From positions 1 through 64,000 of the forward strand of contig JAOADN010000002.1 in the NCBI GenBank assembly GCA_026417295.1: a stretch of DNA of 64,000 nt, read 5' to 3'. The notes under the pieces were generated by a model. The model did no database searches, had not been told where the DNA came from, and worked only from the letters and a program-made list of their open reading frames with translations. A program made the position numbers and the translations under genes. Below are positions 45,216 to 53,175 of the stretch, in pieces (positions within the stretch are counted from its first letter, which is position 1; the number at the start of each line of letters is the position of its first letter). Source of the stretch: Paracoccaceae bacterium (GTDB taxonomy: Bacteria; Pseudomonadota; Alphaproteobacteria; Rhodobacterales; Rhodobacteraceae).

Positions 45216-45273
45216 GTGCTTTCATCTTCTGCCCGCAAGTATCCCGGGGGGTGCGGGGGGCAGAGCCCCCCGC
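45216..45273. repeat. Intergenic repeat, right copy (inverted)
   Basis: An inverted, imperfect copy of the element at 45048-45104: TTCATCTTCTG (45221-45231) is the reverse complement of the left CAGAAGATGAA, followed by CCCGGGGGGT. It ends with a perfect 8-bp hairpin, GCGGGGGG (45253-45260) with CCCCCCGC (45266-45273), loop CAGAG. The pair could form a long stem across the gap. Confidence 0.6.
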
Positions 45274-45300
45274 CCGGGTCCGGGCGCCGGAGGCGGCCGG

Positions 45301-47346
45301 ATGAAGGACCTATCGCGCCTCCTGCGGCCGGCCTCGGTCGCCGTCTTCGGCGGCAGCTGGGCCGTCAATGTCGTCGAGCAGCTGAAGAAGGCGGGCTTCA
45401 CCGGCGCGATCTGGCCGGTCAACCCGAAGCGGGCGGAGATCCTCGGGCTTCCCTGCTTCGCCTCGGTCGAGGCGCTGCCGGGGCCGCCCGACGCGGCCTG
45501 GGTGGGCGTGAACCGCGAGGCCTCGGTCGATGTCGTCGCGGCGCTGGCGCGCATGGGCGCGGGCGGGGCCACCTGCTTTGCGAGCGGCTTTGCCGAGAGC
45601 GAGGCGGAGGGCACCGGCGGCGCGGCGCTGCAGGCGCGGCTCGTCGCCGCCGCCGGGGCGATGCCGATCGTCGGGCCGAACTGCTACGGCCTCCTGAACT
45701 ACCTCGACCGGGTGACGCTCTGGCCCGACCAGCATGGCGGCGTGCCCGTGGCCTCGGGCGTGGCGATCGTCGGGCAGTCGTCGAACATGCTCATCAACAT
45801 GACGATGCAGGCCCGCGCCCTGCCGCTCGCCTATGTGCTCGCGGCCGGAAACCAGGCGCAGGTCTCGCTTTCCGAGCTCGGGATGGCGGCGCTGGCCGAC
45901 GACCGGGTGACCGCGCTCGGCCTCCACATCGAGGGGTTCGGCGACATCCGCTCCTTCGAGCGGCTCGCGGCCTTCGCGCGCGCGCGGGGCAAGCCGGTCG
46001 TCGTGCTGAAGGCGGGGCGCAGCGAGGCGGCGCAGGCCGCCACGATGACGCACACGGCCTCGCTCGCCGGCGGGGCGGCCGCCGCCTCGGCGCTGATCAC
46101 GCGGCTCGGCATGGTCGAGGTGACGGGGCTTGCGGCCTTCCTCGAGACGCTGAAGCTTCTCCACTTCGGCGGCCCCCTGCGCGACGCGGGCATCGGGTCG
46201 GTCTCCTGCTCGGGCGGCGAGGCGAGCCTGATCGCCGACCTCGCCATGGGCACCGCGATCGAGTGGCCGGCCTTCTCGGCCCCCGGCAAGGCGCGGCTCA
46301 ATGCGGTGCTCGGGCCGATCGTCACGGTGGCCAACCCCTTGGACTACCACACCTTCATCTGGGGCGACACGGAGCGGATGACCGAATGCTTCACGGCCGT
46401 CCTGGCCGAGGGTCGGGCGCTGACCGTCTTCATCCTCGACGTGCCGCGGCCCGACCGCTGCGACCGGTCCTGGTACCAGTGCGCCCATGACGCGATCCTT
46501 GCCGCGGCGAAGGCCACGGGCGCGCGGACGGCGGTCCTCGCCTCGCTGCCCGAGAACCTGACCGAGGATCTCTCGGCCATGTTCGTGGCGGGCGGCGTGG
46601 TGCCGCTGCACGGGATCGAGGCGGGGATCGCGGCGATCGAAGCGGGCATCCGCGCGGGCCGGCTGGCCGCGGGCGCGGTGCCCGCGCCGGTCCTGCTGCG
46701 CGGGCCCGCACCTGCGGGTGGCGTGACCCTGGGCGAGGCCGAGGCGAAGGCGCGCCTTGCCGCCTGCGGGCTTGACGTGCCGTGGCGGGTGACGGGGGAG
46801 ACGCCTGAGGCGGTGGCCGCGGCGGCGGCGGCGGGCCTGACCTTCCCTGTGGCGCTGAAGGGCCAGGGCATCGCCCACAAGACCGAGGCGGGCGCGGTGC
46901 GGCTGAGCCTGCCCGACGCCGCGGCGGTGGCCGAGGCGGCGCGGGCCATGGCGGGGGCGGAGGGCTTCCTTGCCGAGGAGATGGTCACCGGCGCGGTGGC
47001 CGAGATCCTTGTCGGCGTCACGCGCGACCCGACGGGGCTGATGCTGCTCACGCTCGGCGCGGGGGGCGTGATGGCCGAGCTTCTGGCCGACACGGCCTCG
47101 GTCCTTCTGCCCGCGGGGCGCGAGGAGATCCGCGCGGCGCTGGGGCGGCTGCGGGTGGCGCGGCTTCTTGCCGGCTGGCGCGGCGGGCCGGCGGCCGACC
47201 TCGGGGCGCTGGTGGACGCGGTCTCGGCGATCGCGGCCTATGCGGAAGCCGAGCCGCGGCTTCTGGAGCTTGACGTGAACCCGCTGATCGCGACGCCCGG
47301 CCGGGCCGTCGCGGTCGATGCCCTCATCCGGCTGACGGAGGACTGA
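45301..47346 (+). CDS. Acetate-CoA ligase family protein (NDP-forming acyl-CoA synthetase)
   Basis: A 681-residue fused acyl-CoA ligase of the ADP-forming type. N-terminal CoA-binding domain (about 1-130: LLRPASVAVFGGSWAVNVVEQL), succinyl-CoA-synthetase-like flavodoxin domains (about 140-440: VAIVGQSSNMLINM, THTASLAGG), and a C-terminal ATP-grasp domain (about 465-681: GLTFPVALKGQGIAHKTEAGAVRL, LELDVNPLIATPG). It probably activates the acid whose CoA ester feeds the neighbouring dehydrogenase and hydratase. It is followed 1 bp later by caiD, so the two are co-translated. Confidence 0.88.
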   Translation: MKDLSRLLRPASVAVFGGSWAVNVVEQLKKAGFTGAIWPVNPKRAEILGLPCFASVEALPGPPDAAWVGVNREASVDVVAALARMGAGGATCFASGFAESEAEGTGGAALQARLVAAAGAMPIVGPNCYGLLNYLDRVTLWPDQHGGVPVASGVAIVGQSSNMLINMTMQARALPLAYVLAAGNQAQVSLSELGMAALADDRVTALGLHIEGFGDIRSFERLAAFARARGKPVVVLKAGRSEAAQAATMTHTASLAGGAAAASALITRLGMVEVTGLAAFLETLKLLHFGGPLRDAGIGSVSCSGGEASLIADLAMGTAIEWPAFSAPGKARLNAVLGPIVTVANPLDYHTFIWGDTERMTECFTAVLAEGRALTVFILDVPRPDRCDRSWYQCAHDAILAAAKATGARTAVLASLPENLTEDLSAMFVAGGVVPLHGIEAGIAAIEAGIRAGRLAAGAVPAPVLLRGPAPAGGVTLGEAEAKARLAACGLDVPWRVTGETPEAVAAAAAAGLTFPVALKGQGIAHKTEAGAVRLSLPDAAAVAEAARAMAGAEGFLAEEMVTGAVAEILVGVTRDPTGLMLLTLGAGGVMAELLADTASVLLPAGREEIRAALGRLRVARLLAGWRGGPAADLGALVDAVSAIAAYAEAEPRLLELDVNPLIATPGRAVAVDALIRLTED

Positions 47347-47347
47347 C

Positions 47348-48151
47348 ATGCCCGAGATGACCATGCTGACCGAGGGGCCGGTGCGCACGCGCCGCGAGGG
47401 CGCGATCCTCGAGGTGACGCTCGACAGGCCGAAGGCCAACGCGATCGACCTTGCCACGAGCCGGATCATGGGCCTGGCCTTCCGCGCCTTCCGCGACGAC
47501 GAGACCTTGCGCGTCGCGATCCTGCGAACCGCGGGAGGCCGGTTCTTCTGCCCCGGCTGGGACCTGAAGGCGGCCGCCGCGGGCGACGCGGTGGACGGCG
47601 ACTATGGCGTCGGCGGCTTCGGCGGACTGCAGGAGCTGCCGAACCTAAACAAGCCCGTCATCGCAGCGGTGAACGGCATCTGCTGCGGCGGCGGGCTGGA
47701 GCTTGCCTTGTCCTGCGACCTGATCCTCGCCTCGTCGAACGCCACCTTCGCGCTCCCGGAGATCCGGTCGGGGACGGTGGCGGACGCGGCCTCGATCAAG
47801 CTGCCGAAGCGCATCCCCTATCATGTGGCGATGGACCTTCTCCTGACCGGGCGCTGGTTCGATGCCGAGGAGGCCTTGCGCTGGGGGCTCCTGCGGGAGA
47901 TCACGACCGAGGAGGACCTGATCCCCAAGGCCTGGGAACTGGCGCGGCTACTGGAATCGGGGCCGCCGCTTGTCTATGCAGCGATCAAGGAGATCGTGCG
48001 CGAGGCCGAGGACATGCGCTTCCAGGACGCGCTGAACCGCATCACCAAGCGGCAGTTCCCCACCGTCGACCGGCTCTATTCCAGCGAGGACCAGCTCGAG
48101 GGCGCCCGCGCATTCGCCGAAAAGCGCGATCCGGTCTGGAAGGGGCGCTGA
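47348..48151 (+). CDS. Enoyl-CoA hydratase/isomerase family protein, CaiD-like
   Basis: A 267-residue crotonase-fold protein resembling carnitinyl-CoA dehydratase CaiD, which interconverts crotonobetainyl-CoA and carnitinyl-CoA. Shared text with CaiD includes LDRPKANAID, GWDLKAAA, NGICCGGGLELALSCD in the oxyanion-hole region and the C-terminal AFAEKRDPVWKGR. Length equals the family. Together with the CaiA-like dehydrogenase and CoA ligase it forms a compact catabolic set. Other beta-hydroxyacyl-CoA substrates remain possible. Confidence 0.85.
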   Translation: MPEMTMLTEGPVRTRREGAILEVTLDRPKANAIDLATSRIMGLAFRAFRDDETLRVAILRTAGGRFFCPGWDLKAAAAGDAVDGDYGVGGFGGLQELPNLNKPVIAAVNGICCGGGLELALSCDLILASSNATFALPEIRSGTVADAASIKLPKRIPYHVAMDLLLTGRWFDAEEALRWGLLREITTEEDLIPKAWELARLLESGPPLVYAAIKEIVREAEDMRFQDALNRITKRQFPTVDRLYSSEDQLEGARAFAEKRDPVWKGR

Positions 48152-48160
48152 ACGCCGCCC

Positions 48161-49330
48161 CTACCCCGCTGCGGTGACGTCGTGCCCGTAGAGCCAGTCG
48201 AACCGCCCCAGGAGGGCATTCGGCGCGAGGCGCGACAGGATGCGCAGGCCGAGATGCCCGACCTCGCGGCGGATGCCGCTCAGGTGGTAGTTGCGGGCAT
48301 TGGCATTGGCCGCATCGACGACCTGCCGGGCGCGTGACTGGCGGCGCGCCTGATAGGAGGCCAGCGCGGCGTCGCGGTCGGGGTCGGCAGACAGGCAGTC
48401 GGCCAGGACCCAGGCGTCCTCGAGCGCCATGTTCGCCCCCTGCGCAAGGAAGGGCAGCATCGGATGGGCGGCATCGCCGAGGATCGCCAGACCCGGCCCC
48501 CACCAGCGCGACGCAACCTCGTGCCGGAAGAGGCCCCACAGGTTCGGGGCCTCGATACGGTCCAGCCAGCCGCGGACCTCGGGGACGAAATCCTCGAAGG
48601 CCACGCGAAGCGCCAGCGCGTCGTCGGTGAGCGACCAGCTCTCCTCGGCCCACCTGCGGCGTTCCTCGACGGCCACGATGTTGCGCAGGCGGCCGCCGCG
48701 CAGCGGATAGGTCACGACGTGCCGCCCCGGCCCCATGAACACGCGCGCGACAGGCGGCACCGGCGCTTCGGAGGGAATGACGGCGCGCCAGGCGACCTGA
48801 TGGGTGAAGAAGGGGGCCGTGCGCCCGTTCAGGGCCTCGCGCACCACGGAATGGATGCCGTCGGCGCCGGCGATCATGAATGCGCCGATCGTCTCGCCCG
48901 AAGTCGTGATCGCCGTGGGCCGGTCACCGGGGCGCAGCTCGGCCACCCGGACCCCGAGGCGGATCTCGACCCCAGCCTCACGGGCGCCGGCCGCGAGCAG
49001 CTCGATGAGATCGGCCCTGTGGAAGAAGCGGAACATGCCCGCCGTCGGCCCCGATCCGAGCGGCAGGCGGGCGACGGTGCCGCCGCCGGTGCCGTCGACC
49101 AGTTCGACCGACCGGCCCTCGGTGCCCAGGCGCGCGGCCGACTCGCCAAGGCCCAGCGCGTTCAGCACTCGCAGGCCGTTCGGCGAGACCTGGAGCCCGG
49201 CGCCGACCTCGCGGATCGCCTCTGCCTGTTCGAGAACGGTCACCTGCGCACCGCGCAGCGCCAGCGCCCGTGCGAGCGCGAGGCCTGCGACACCGGCGCC
49301 GATGACGACGATCGGCTCACCGATCAGCAT
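48161..49330 (-). CDS. FAD-dependent aromatic monooxygenase-like protein
   Basis: A 389-residue group A flavin monooxygenase, close in form to salicylate or 3-hydroxybenzoate hydroxylases. Motifs: GxGxxG in VVIGAGVAGLALARALALRG, the DG motif in IAGADGIHSVVR, and the GD motif in GLAILGDAAHPMLPFLAQGANMALEDA. The ATG at 49328-49330 is preferred because the Rossmann motif follows at once. A GTG at 49385-49387 that overlaps the dksA stop would add 19 residues and cannot be excluded. Substrate is unknown. It is co-oriented with dksA. Confidence 0.85.
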   Translation of the reverse strand: MLIGEPIVVIGAGVAGLALARALALRGAQVTVLEQAEAIREVGAGLQVSPNGLRVLNALGLGESAARLGTEGRSVELVDGTGGGTVARLPLGSGPTAGMFRFFHRADLIELLAAGAREAGVEIRLGVRVAELRPGDRPTAITTSGETIGAFMIAGADGIHSVVREALNGRTAPFFTHQVAWRAVIPSEAPVPPVARVFMGPGRHVVTYPLRGGRLRNIVAVEERRRWAEESWSLTDDALALRVAFEDFVPEVRGWLDRIEAPNLWGLFRHEVASRWWGPGLAILGDAAHPMLPFLAQGANMALEDAWVLADCLSADPDRDAALASYQARRQSRARQVVDAANANARNYHLSGIRREVGHLGLRILSRLAPNALLGRFDWLYGHDVTAAG

Positions 49331-49383
49331 CGGGGGATCCCGCGGCTGCCGGGCGGCCTTGCCCGGCGGTCCGGGCCTCGGCG

Positions 49384-49806
49384 TCACTCGTCGCGGTGGA
49401 CGCGCTCGCGACGTTCATGCTTCTCCTGCGCCTCGAGCGTCATCGTGGCGATCGGCCGGGCATCGAGTCGCTTGAGGCTGATCGGCTCTCCGGTCATCTC
49501 GCAATAGCCGTATTCCCCGTTCTCGATCCGGCGCAGGGCAGCGTCGATCTTGGCGATCAGCTTGCGCTGGCGGTCGCGGGTGCGCAGTTCAAGCGCACGA
49601 TCGGTTTCCTCGCTGGCGCGATCGGCGATGTCGGGCACGTTGCGCGCTGAATCGCTGAGCCCCTCGATCGTGTCGGCCGACTGCTCGATCAGATCCTGCT
49701 TCCAGGCCAGCAGCTTGCGCCTGAAATATTCGAGCTGTCGATCGTTCATGAAGGGTTCGTCCTCGGCAGGACGGTAATCATCCGGAAGAAAGACCTCTGC
49801 CCGCAT
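49384..49806 (-). CDS. dksA: RNA polymerase-binding transcription factor DksA
   Basis: DksA binds the RNA polymerase secondary channel and works with ppGpp in the stringent response. The 140-residue protein has the N-terminal MRAEVFLPDDYRPAEDEPFMN, a coiled coil (about 20-85, with the DxxDxA tip in VPDIADRASEE) and a C-terminal zinc-finger region. Only one of the four classical zinc cysteines remains (YGYCEMTGEPISLKRL), as in other Rhodobacter-type DksA. ATG 49804-49806 has the ribosome binding site GGAAGGAG 5 bases upstream and matches homologues; longer starts do not. Confidence 0.93.
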   Translation of the reverse strand: MRAEVFLPDDYRPAEDEPFMNDRQLEYFRRKLLAWKQDLIEQSADTIEGLSDSARNVPDIADRASEETDRALELRTRDRQRKLIAKIDAALRRIENGEYGYCEMTGEPISLKRLDARPIATMTLEAQEKHERRERVHRDE

Positions 49807-49995
49807 CTTCGCTCCTTCCCCAGCCGCGCCGGAGCTTTCCGCGATTTGTGTAATGCCCATCGGGTAAGCTCCTCGCGGCGCGCTCATAACCCATGCCTCG
49901 GGGGATGTCACTAGGTGAAGGCCGCAACCTTGCCTCGCCCTGCGCCGGTCGTTAGCCTCGGGACGCAACATCCGGCAGATCGCGACGAATTCCTC

Positions 49996-50838
49996 ATGAA
50001 GTTCAATGGCTCGGCCCGCTATGTGGCGCCACCGGACCTGACCGTGGCCGTCAATGCGGCCATCGTCCTTGAACGCCCGCTGCTGGTGAAGGGCGAGCCC
50101 GGCACGGGCAAGACGGAGCTGGCCCGCGAGATCGCCGCGAGTCTCGGCCTGCCGCTGATCGAATGGCACGTGAAGTCCACGACCAAGGCCGTTCACGGCC
50201 TTTACGAATACGACGCGGTGGGCCGCCTGCGGGACAGCCAGCTGGGGGACGCGCGCGTCCACGATGTCGGCAACTACATCCGCCGCGGCAAGCTGTGGGA
50301 GGCCTTCGAGGCCGCGCAGAAGGTCGTCCTGCTGATCGACGAGATCGACAAGGCGGACATCGAGTTCCCCAACGACCTGCTGCAGGAGCTGGATCGCATG
50401 GAGTTCTTCGTCCACGAGACGGGGGAAACCGTGCGCGCCCGGCACCGGCCGATCGTCATCATCACCTCCAACAACGAGAAGGACCTGCCCGACGCCTTCC
50501 TGCGGCGCTGCTTCTTCCACTTCATCCGCTTTCCCGACGAGGAGACGCTGCGCGCCATCGTCGAGGTCCATCTTCCGGGCCTGAGGACGGCCGTGCTGAA
50601 CGAGGCCCTGGCGCAGTTCATGGAGATCCGCGAGACGCCGGGCCTGAAGAAGAAGCCGTCCACCAGCGAGATGCTCGACTGGCTGAAGCTGATCCTTGCC
50701 GAGGACCTGGGACCCGAGGACCTGCGGCGCGGCGCGAAGGACATCCTGCCGAAGCTGCACGGCGCGCTTCTGAAGAACGAGCAGGATGTGCACCTGTTCG
50801 AGCGTCTGGCCTTCATGGCGCGGAGGGATCGCGGATGA
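49996..50838 (+). CDS. MoxR family AAA+ ATPase
   Basis: A 280-residue AAA+ ATPase of the MoxR family, chaperone-like proteins that usually act with von Willebrand factor A proteins to insert metals or mature complexes. Motifs: Walker A GEPGTGKTE, Walker B VLLIDEIDKAD, sensor 1 ITSNNEKDLPDAF and Arg finger LRRCFFHF. The start ATG 49996 fits the family length; a GTG at 49915 would add 27 residues. The stop overlaps the GST ATG (ATGA). No VWA partner follows in this window. Confidence 0.9.
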   Translation: MKFNGSARYVAPPDLTVAVNAAIVLERPLLVKGEPGTGKTELAREIAASLGLPLIEWHVKSTTKAVHGLYEYDAVGRLRDSQLGDARVHDVGNYIRRGKLWEAFEAAQKVVLLIDEIDKADIEFPNDLLQELDRMEFFVHETGETVRARHRPIVIITSNNEKDLPDAFLRRCFFHFIRFPDEETLRAIVEVHLPGLRTAVLNEALAQFMEIRETPGLKKKPSTSEMLDWLKLILAEDLGPEDLRRGAKDILPKLHGALLKNEQDVHLFERLAFMARRDRG

Positions 50839-51464
50839 CCGGCAGCTACAGGCTTTACGGGCGGCGCGGCAGCGGGTCGGCCTGTATCGAGGCCGCCCTG
50901 GCCGAATGCGGAGTGCCGTTCGAGTTCGTCGAGGTACCGCGCGCGCCGGAGAGCGAGGGGATGCGCGCGCTTGTGGCACTCAACCCGCGCGGGCAGGTGC
51001 CCGTGCTGATCCTGCCCGACGGATCGGCCGTCACCGAAAGCACGGCGATCCTGTTCCACATCGCCGATGCGCATCCGGAAAGCCGGCTGGCCCCGGAACC
51101 GGGCAGCTTCGCGCGGGCGCATCACGACCGCTGGCTGCTTTTCCTTCAGGCCAACAACTACGAGGCGGCGCTGCGCTATTTCTACCCCGACCGCTACACC
51201 ACGGCGCCAGGGGGCGCGGACGGCGTGAAGGATGCGGCGCGGGACTACATCCTGCGTCACTTCGGGCTGGTGGAATCGGCGATGGCCGATGGCAGCTATC
51301 CCGTCGGACCCGAGCTGACGCTTGCGGACATCTATCTCTGGATGCTGTTCAACTGGCATCCGGCCGATTTCTTCGGCGAACGGTTCCCGCGCATATCGGC
51401 GCTGGCCGCGCGGGTGGCCGCCCGCCCCGCGATCGCCCCCATCCACCGGCTGAACAACGGCTGA
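50835..51464 (+). CDS. Glutathione S-transferase family protein
   Basis: A 209-residue GST-like protein. The N-terminal thioredoxin-fold domain (1-80) includes RLYGRRGSGSACIEAAL, with Ser at the usual active-site position, and the cis-Pro motif QVPVLILPDGSAVTESTAIL. The helical C-terminal domain has LTLADIYLWML. The substrate is unknown. It is translationally coupled to the MoxR gene by a 4-bp overlap and converges on hflX across 44 bp. Confidence 0.9.
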   Translation: MTGSYRLYGRRGSGSACIEAALAECGVPFEFVEVPRAPESEGMRALVALNPRGQVPVLILPDGSAVTESTAILFHIADAHPESRLAPEPGSFARAHHDRWLLFLQANNYEAALRYFYPDRYTTAPGGADGVKDAARDYILRHFGLVESAMADGSYPVGPELTLADIYLWMLFNWHPADFFGERFPRISALAARVAARPAIAPIHRLNNG

Positions 51465-51508
51465 AGGATGCCCCGGCGGGCCGCCCCGACGTTTTCCCGG
51501 GTGGGTCG

Positions 51509-52744
51509 TCAGGCGGCGGCGAAGCCGCCCTTCTGCCGTGCCGTCCAGCGGACCCGGATGCGGTAGCCGCCGTCCCCGGCCTGTTCACCGACGACGACCC
51601 CCATCTCGTGCAGCCGTGCCCGCGTGCGGCCGTCGGCGAAGGGGACGAAGAGCTCTTCCTCGATACGGTCGGCCGCGAGTGTCGCTGCGACAGCGGCGAG
51701 AAGCGCATCGACACCTTCGCCGGTCAGGGCACTGACCGCAAAGACGCGCGGCGTCCGGTCCTCGCGGACGTCGAGGCTTGCCCGCGCCTCGGGTGCAAGA
51801 AGGTCCACCTTGTTCCAGACCTCGAAGAGCGGGACGTCGTGGGAGACCCCGAGGGAGTCGAGGATCTCTGCGACATCGGCCGCCTGTTCCTCGGTCTCGG
51901 GGTGGGCGATGTCGCGGACATGCAGGATGAGGTCGGCGGACAGCACCTCCTCGAGCGTCGCCCGGAAGGCCGCGACGAGCTCGGTCGGCAGGTCGCTGAT
52001 GAACCCGACCGTGTCGGACAGGATGACCTTCTGTCCGCCCGGCAGGAGGACGCCCCGCATCGTCGGATCGAGCGTCGCGAAGAGCATGTCCCGCGCCAGC
52101 ACCCTTGCGCCGGTGATGCGGTTGAACAGGGTGGATTTCCCGGCATTCGTGTAGCCGACCAGCGCAACGACCGGGAACGGGACCTTCGCCCGCGAGGCCC
52201 GGTGCAGCTCGCGTGTCCTGACCACCCTGGCAAGCTGGCGCCGAAGCTTGACGACCTGTTCGTCGATGGCGCGCCGGTCGCTCTCGATCTGGGTCTCGCC
52301 GGGACCGCCGACGAAGCCGAACCCGCCACGCTGGCGCTCGAGGTGGGTCCAGGCCCGCACGAGGCGCGTCCGCTGGTAGGTCAGCGCCGCAAGCTCGACC
52401 TGGAGGACGCCCTCGCGCGTTCTGGCGCGGTCGGCGAAGATCTCGAGGATGAGACCGGTCCGGTCCAGAAGCTTGACCTTCCATTCCCGTTCCAGGTTGC
52501 GCTGCTGGACCGGCGTGACCGGCCCGTCGACGAGGACGAGGTCAACCCCGGCCGCGGCGAAGCGCTCCTTCAGTTCGGCGACCTTGCCGGACCCGAACAG
52601 AAGGCCTGCCCTGGCCTCGGGCAGGCGCACGACCTCGGCGCCGACGACGGTCAGGTTGGGCAGGGCCGCGGCCAGCGCCACCGCCTCGGCAAGGGCGAGC
52701 TCGGGCGCGCGCCGGCGTGCCCCCCGCATGTCGGGATGCAGCAC
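51509..52744 (-). CDS. hflX: GTPase HflX
   Basis: HflX is a ribosome-associated GTPase that splits or rescues ribosomes under stress. The 411-residue product has the N-terminal HflX domain (EVVRLPEARAGLLFGSGKVAEL), the glycine-rich linker RGGFGFVGGPGETQIESDRR, and a G domain with G1 GYTNAGKST, G3 DTVGFI and G4 NKVD. The start is uncertain: no ATG is available near the expected N-terminus. GTG 52742-52744 is used here, but family-like text (PTRAWVLHP) continues upstream towards the hfq stop, so a CTG at 52787-52789 overlapping hfq is possible. It lies downstream of hfq as usual. Confidence 0.92.
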   Translation of the reverse strand: MLHPDMRGARRRAPELALAEAVALAAALPNLTVVGAEVVRLPEARAGLLFGSGKVAELKERFAAAGVDLVLVDGPVTPVQQRNLEREWKVKLLDRTGLILEIFADRARTREGVLQVELAALTYQRTRLVRAWTHLERQRGGFGFVGGPGETQIESDRRAIDEQVVKLRRQLARVVRTRELHRASRAKVPFPVVALVGYTNAGKSTLFNRITGARVLARDMLFATLDPTMRGVLLPGGQKVILSDTVGFISDLPTELVAAFRATLEEVLSADLILHVRDIAHPETEEQAADVAEILDSLGVSHDVPLFEVWNKVDLLAPEARASLDVREDRTPRVFAVSALTGEGVDALLAAVAATLAADRIEEELFVPFADGRTRARLHEMGVVVGEQAGDGGYRIRVRWTARQKGGFAAA

Positions 52745-52785
52745 CCAGGCCCGCGTCGGCCTGGCGGCGACCGTGACAGGATCGG

Positions 52786-53019
52786 TCAGTCCTCGCCCTC
52801 GTAAAGGCTGATGGGCTGGCCGGGCATGATGGTGGAGATCGCATGCTTGTAGACAAGCTGCGACTGCCCGTCACGGCGCAGGAGCACGCAGAAGTTGTCG
52901 AACCAGGTGATCACACCCTGAAGCTTGACGCCATTGATCAGGAAGATCGTCACCGGAACCTTTGTCTTGCGGACATGGTTCAGGAAGGCGTCCTGGAGGT
53001 TCTGTTTGTCGGCAGCCAT
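52786..53019 (-). CDS. hfq: RNA chaperone Hfq
   Basis: Hfq is the hexameric RNA chaperone that pairs small RNAs with mRNAs. The 77-residue product has the Sm1 motif region ([27 protein letters not shown]) and Sm2 [10 protein letters not shown], and lacks the long C-terminal tail of enterobacterial Hfq, as is normal in alphaproteobacteria. It follows ntrX after a hairpin and precedes hflX, the usual order here. Confidence 0.97.
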   Translation of the reverse strand: MAADKQNLQDAFLNHVRKTKVPVTIFLINGVKLQGVITWFDNFCVLLRRDGQSQLVYKHAISTIMPGQPISLYEGED

Positions 53020-53127
53020 TATCTTTCGCTTCTTCTTGTTCTGAATACCGTTCCGCGCCCCTCGTCGTCGCGTGGCTGCTTGACGGAGACTTGGACGAAG
53101 GATTGCAAAGAAACGCGCAGAGTTCCA

Positions 53128-53145
53128 CCCCGTTTTTCAACGGGG
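53128..53145 (-). terminator. Hairpin between ntrX and hfq
   Basis: CCCCGTT and AACGGGG form a 7-bp stem (53128-53134 with 53139-53145). Read on the minus strand the loop is GAAA, a stable GNRA tetraloop. The position in the 156-bp gap upstream of hfq relative to transcription suggests that it insulates hfq. Wait-free U-tract is absent; only a TTTCTTT run follows about 16 bases later, so termination may be partial. Confidence 0.5.
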
Positions 53146-53175
53146 CGCGGAAGGGGCGGGCAGACCGTCGCGCGA

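Noticed and set aside
45110-45304. A 64-codon open frame between the two intergenic repeats
   Set aside because: It runs into the right repeat, has no ribosome binding site and no family resemblance, and overlaps the CoA ligase start.
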